A DNA stretch of 64,000 nucleotides from Pseudomonadota bacterium (lineage in GTDB: Bacteria > Pseudomonadota > Gammaproteobacteria > Burkholderiales > Burkholderiaceae), in NCBI GenBank assembly GCA_023441105.1, contig JAEZQX010000438.1, positions 1 through 64,000 on the forward strand, given 5' to 3'. The translations under genes were made by a program, and so were the position numbers. The notes under the pieces were generated by a model that worked only from the letters and a program-made list of their open reading frames with translations, did no database searches and had not been told where the DNA came from. How positions within the stretch are numbered: position 1 is the first letter of the stretch; each line of letters begins with the position of its first letter. This document shows, piece by piece, positions 62,726 through 64,000 of the stretch.

Positions 62726-62943
62726 AGCCTCGGCTCACGTCGCACCTCAGGAAACGGCTAGAGCTCCTAGAGGCACGGGGGCTAGCTGTGATGACCCGGG
62801 GCGGCTGGCCGCCGCTCCAACGTGATCTAGAGGTCTGGGAATCTGAGGCTGTTCCGACTCAAGCCGCGCTAGTAAGCGACACGCATTGGGAGCCGTCGGG
62901 TCAGAAAGCTACCCGGGCAGGATCTAGATGTTCGAGACCTTGA
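62722..62943 (+). CDS. Possible small coupled protein
   Basis: A 73-residue frame from GTG 62722 overlapping the previous TGA (GTGA). LTSHLRKRLELLEARGLAV gives a plausible helix. Too short and without relatives I know, so only tentative. Confidence 0.4.
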   Translation: MKPRLTSHLRKRLELLEARGLAVMTRGGWPPLQRDLEVWESEAVPTQAALVSDTHWEPSGQKATRAGSRCSRP

Positions 62944-63724
62944 GCGGCACCTGAGCGCGGCGGGACCAACACCGGGCGGCCGGTAACGGCAAAACACCCG
63001 CAGCAAGGGGGCTACAGTGCGCGCAACGCGCGCAAAGCAATGGGGGAAGGTTGGGGGCGAGGTGATGCTTGCGCGGCGCTACGCGCTTGCTTTGGGTGCT
63101 CCCAAGTTCTCCGACCTGAACTATTTAGGCCGGGCTTGATGAGCTGCGAGAACGTGGCCCTGTTTTGGCGCTGACCCGAGCGCTAAAGCCCTTCTGACCA
63201 GCACATCAGGCGCTACTGCCACGACTGCGCTTGGTCACTTCTCCGGCAACAAGGTCTTCTGTGAGCCGTGCCACGCCGTAGAGATGAGTGGTCAGGAAAG
63301 TGAGGGGTAGGTCAAACTAGGCGCTTAATCTCCCGTTATCCAGAAACCAGTAGTCACCCGGTCTTCTGTTGAAAGCGCTGATCAGGAGCCGTCCTCGCAG
63401 TTCACGTCATGCCCGACGATATTCGTTTGCCGGGCATAGCGATGCCCAACGGGCAGTTGCTCAAATTCGGCATCCGCCATGCCGGGCGGCGGAAGTTCCT
63501 TGGCGACTAGCGTTGGTGATCGGACGGGTGTAGGGTAGGGGTGTCGCAACCATGCATTAATGCATTGATGGTCGGGACTGCGAGCATGGAATAGATGGAT
63601 CGCAGGATTACGTCTCGAAATTGCGGCTACCTAGGATCTCCCGACTATATGGAAGAGCAAGTTCCAAATGGCGGAGCGGGCCAACGCACGGGCAATGGGA
63701 GACAGCAGGCGAGGGCGAGGCCTC
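62944..63724. other. Gene-poor stretch with decayed coding remnants
   Basis: About 780 bp with no intact gene. A split zinc-ribbon-like remnant spans 63196-63310 (CHDC in one frame, CEPC in another). A 33-codon ORF from 63408 begins MPDDIRLPGIAMPNG. A perfect 14-bp palindrome ATGCATTAATGCAT lies at 63552-63565. Confidence 0.4.
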
Positions 63725-63940
63725 CTACGGCAGCGGCCGGGTCCTGACGTAGCGCCCGGTTGAGCCAGGCTCTGGAGAATACAGCGACCTCGAGCCATGC
63801 ACCACCAGTCCGTGATGGGCCACGACGTCACCCGGGTCCAGTTCGCTGTCCACCGCGAGCCGCAGGTCCTCCGCCGTCATGCTGGGGTTGCAGTTGAGCG
63901 TGTAGCGATCGCCATCCCAGTGGCTGCGCGGCCCCTGCCG
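63725..63940 (-). pseudogene. Fragment resembling a phytanoyl-CoA-type dioxygenase C-terminus
   Basis: A 71-codon open frame ends at the stop 63725 and contains HWDGDRYTLNCNPSM, VDSELDPGDVVAHHGLVVHG and GRYVRTRPLP, close to the C-terminal Fe-ligand region of phytanoyl-CoA-like dioxygenases. It is closed upstream by an in-frame TAG (63941-63943). The frame one base off carries LHAYRYSWGHTPRIK toward the window edge, suggesting a frameshift in a decayed gene. Confidence 0.4.
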
Positions 63941-64000
63941 CTACGGCACTTGCGCTTGATACGCGGAGTGTGGCCCCAGGAGTAACGGTAGGCGTGAAGG

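Noticed and set aside
63552..63565. ATGCATTAATGCAT palindrome as an origin or operator
   Set aside because: A short self-complementary AT-rich word with no flanking gene or repeats; left as a note only.
1..64000. CRISPR array, insertion sequence or complete prophage
   Set aside because: No regularly spaced repeats, no transposase with inverted repeats and no phage structural genes were seen; the element at the right is an integrase-primase island.

Overview
The window is high-GC DNA (about 65 percent by eye) from a proteobacterium, most likely a Burkholderiales-type betaproteobacterium. The clues are at least four Bug-type solute-binding proteins of the tripartite tricarboxylate (TTT) class, a DctPQM TRAP transporter, HupE/UreJ proteins and a tRNA-Phe 3' end of betaproteobacterial type. 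No rRNA, complete tRNA, CRISPR array or intact insertion sequence is visible.

Layout. 0.1-4.2 kb: a lipid-linked sugar module (family-2 glycosyltransferase, small lipid-A-domain protein, ArnT-like GT39), convergent with a putative lipoprotein. 4.8-6.8 kb: an OmpR-type two-component system. 6.9-7.5 kb: two small proteins. 7.5-13.2 kb: a tightly coupled minus-strand operon (metallo-beta-lactamase-fold protein, GldA/F/G-like ABC system, DUF4340-like protein, HupE-like protein). Divergent from it is a gene in which a HupE/UreJ-like membrane domain is fused in frame to a TonB-dependent receptor (13.4-16.0 kb). 16.0-21.4 kb: two different arylsulfatases and a DUF1254 protein. 21.5-23.9 kb: MarC, a SLAC1/TDT-like transporter and a cupin. 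23.9-30.5 kb: a LysR regulator divergent from SDR, dctPQM and a split transketolase. 30.6-33.2 kb: small conserved proteins, a single-domain response regulator and a secreted alpha/beta hydrolase.

33.4-51 kb: two catabolic operons of similar make-up. The minus-strand operon is Bug, mandelate-racemase-type enolase, TauD, Bug, SDR, MarR. The plus-strand operon is Bug, muconate-lactonizing-type enolase, Bug, TauD, flavin reductase, luciferase-like monooxygenase, alpha/beta hydrolase, with its own LysR. Between them lies a 3.7-kb gene for a TIR / NB-ARC / 14-WD40 protein, a STAND NTPase with the architecture of NLR immune receptors and of some bacterial anti-phage proteins. 51-55.5 kb: small secreted protein, alpha/beta hydrolase, NRAMP-like transporter, GMC oxidoreductase.

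55.9 kb to the end: an integrated genetic element. A 45-bp tRNA-Phe 3' remnant marks one attachment end. It is followed by a tyrosine integrase split by an in-frame amber codon, a structured RNA between integrase and an AlpA-like gene, the AlpA-like gene itself, a primase-polymerase/RepA-like helicase, an iteron-like repeat cluster that may be its origin, a multi-TM protein, a DUF5681-like protein with two small coupled genes, and decayed coding remnants. The intact tRNA-Phe and the other end should lie beyond position 64000.

The items most worth attention are the HupE-receptor fusion, the TIR-NB-ARC-WD40 gene, and the island replication/integration module with its structured RNA, iterons and amber-interrupted integrase.
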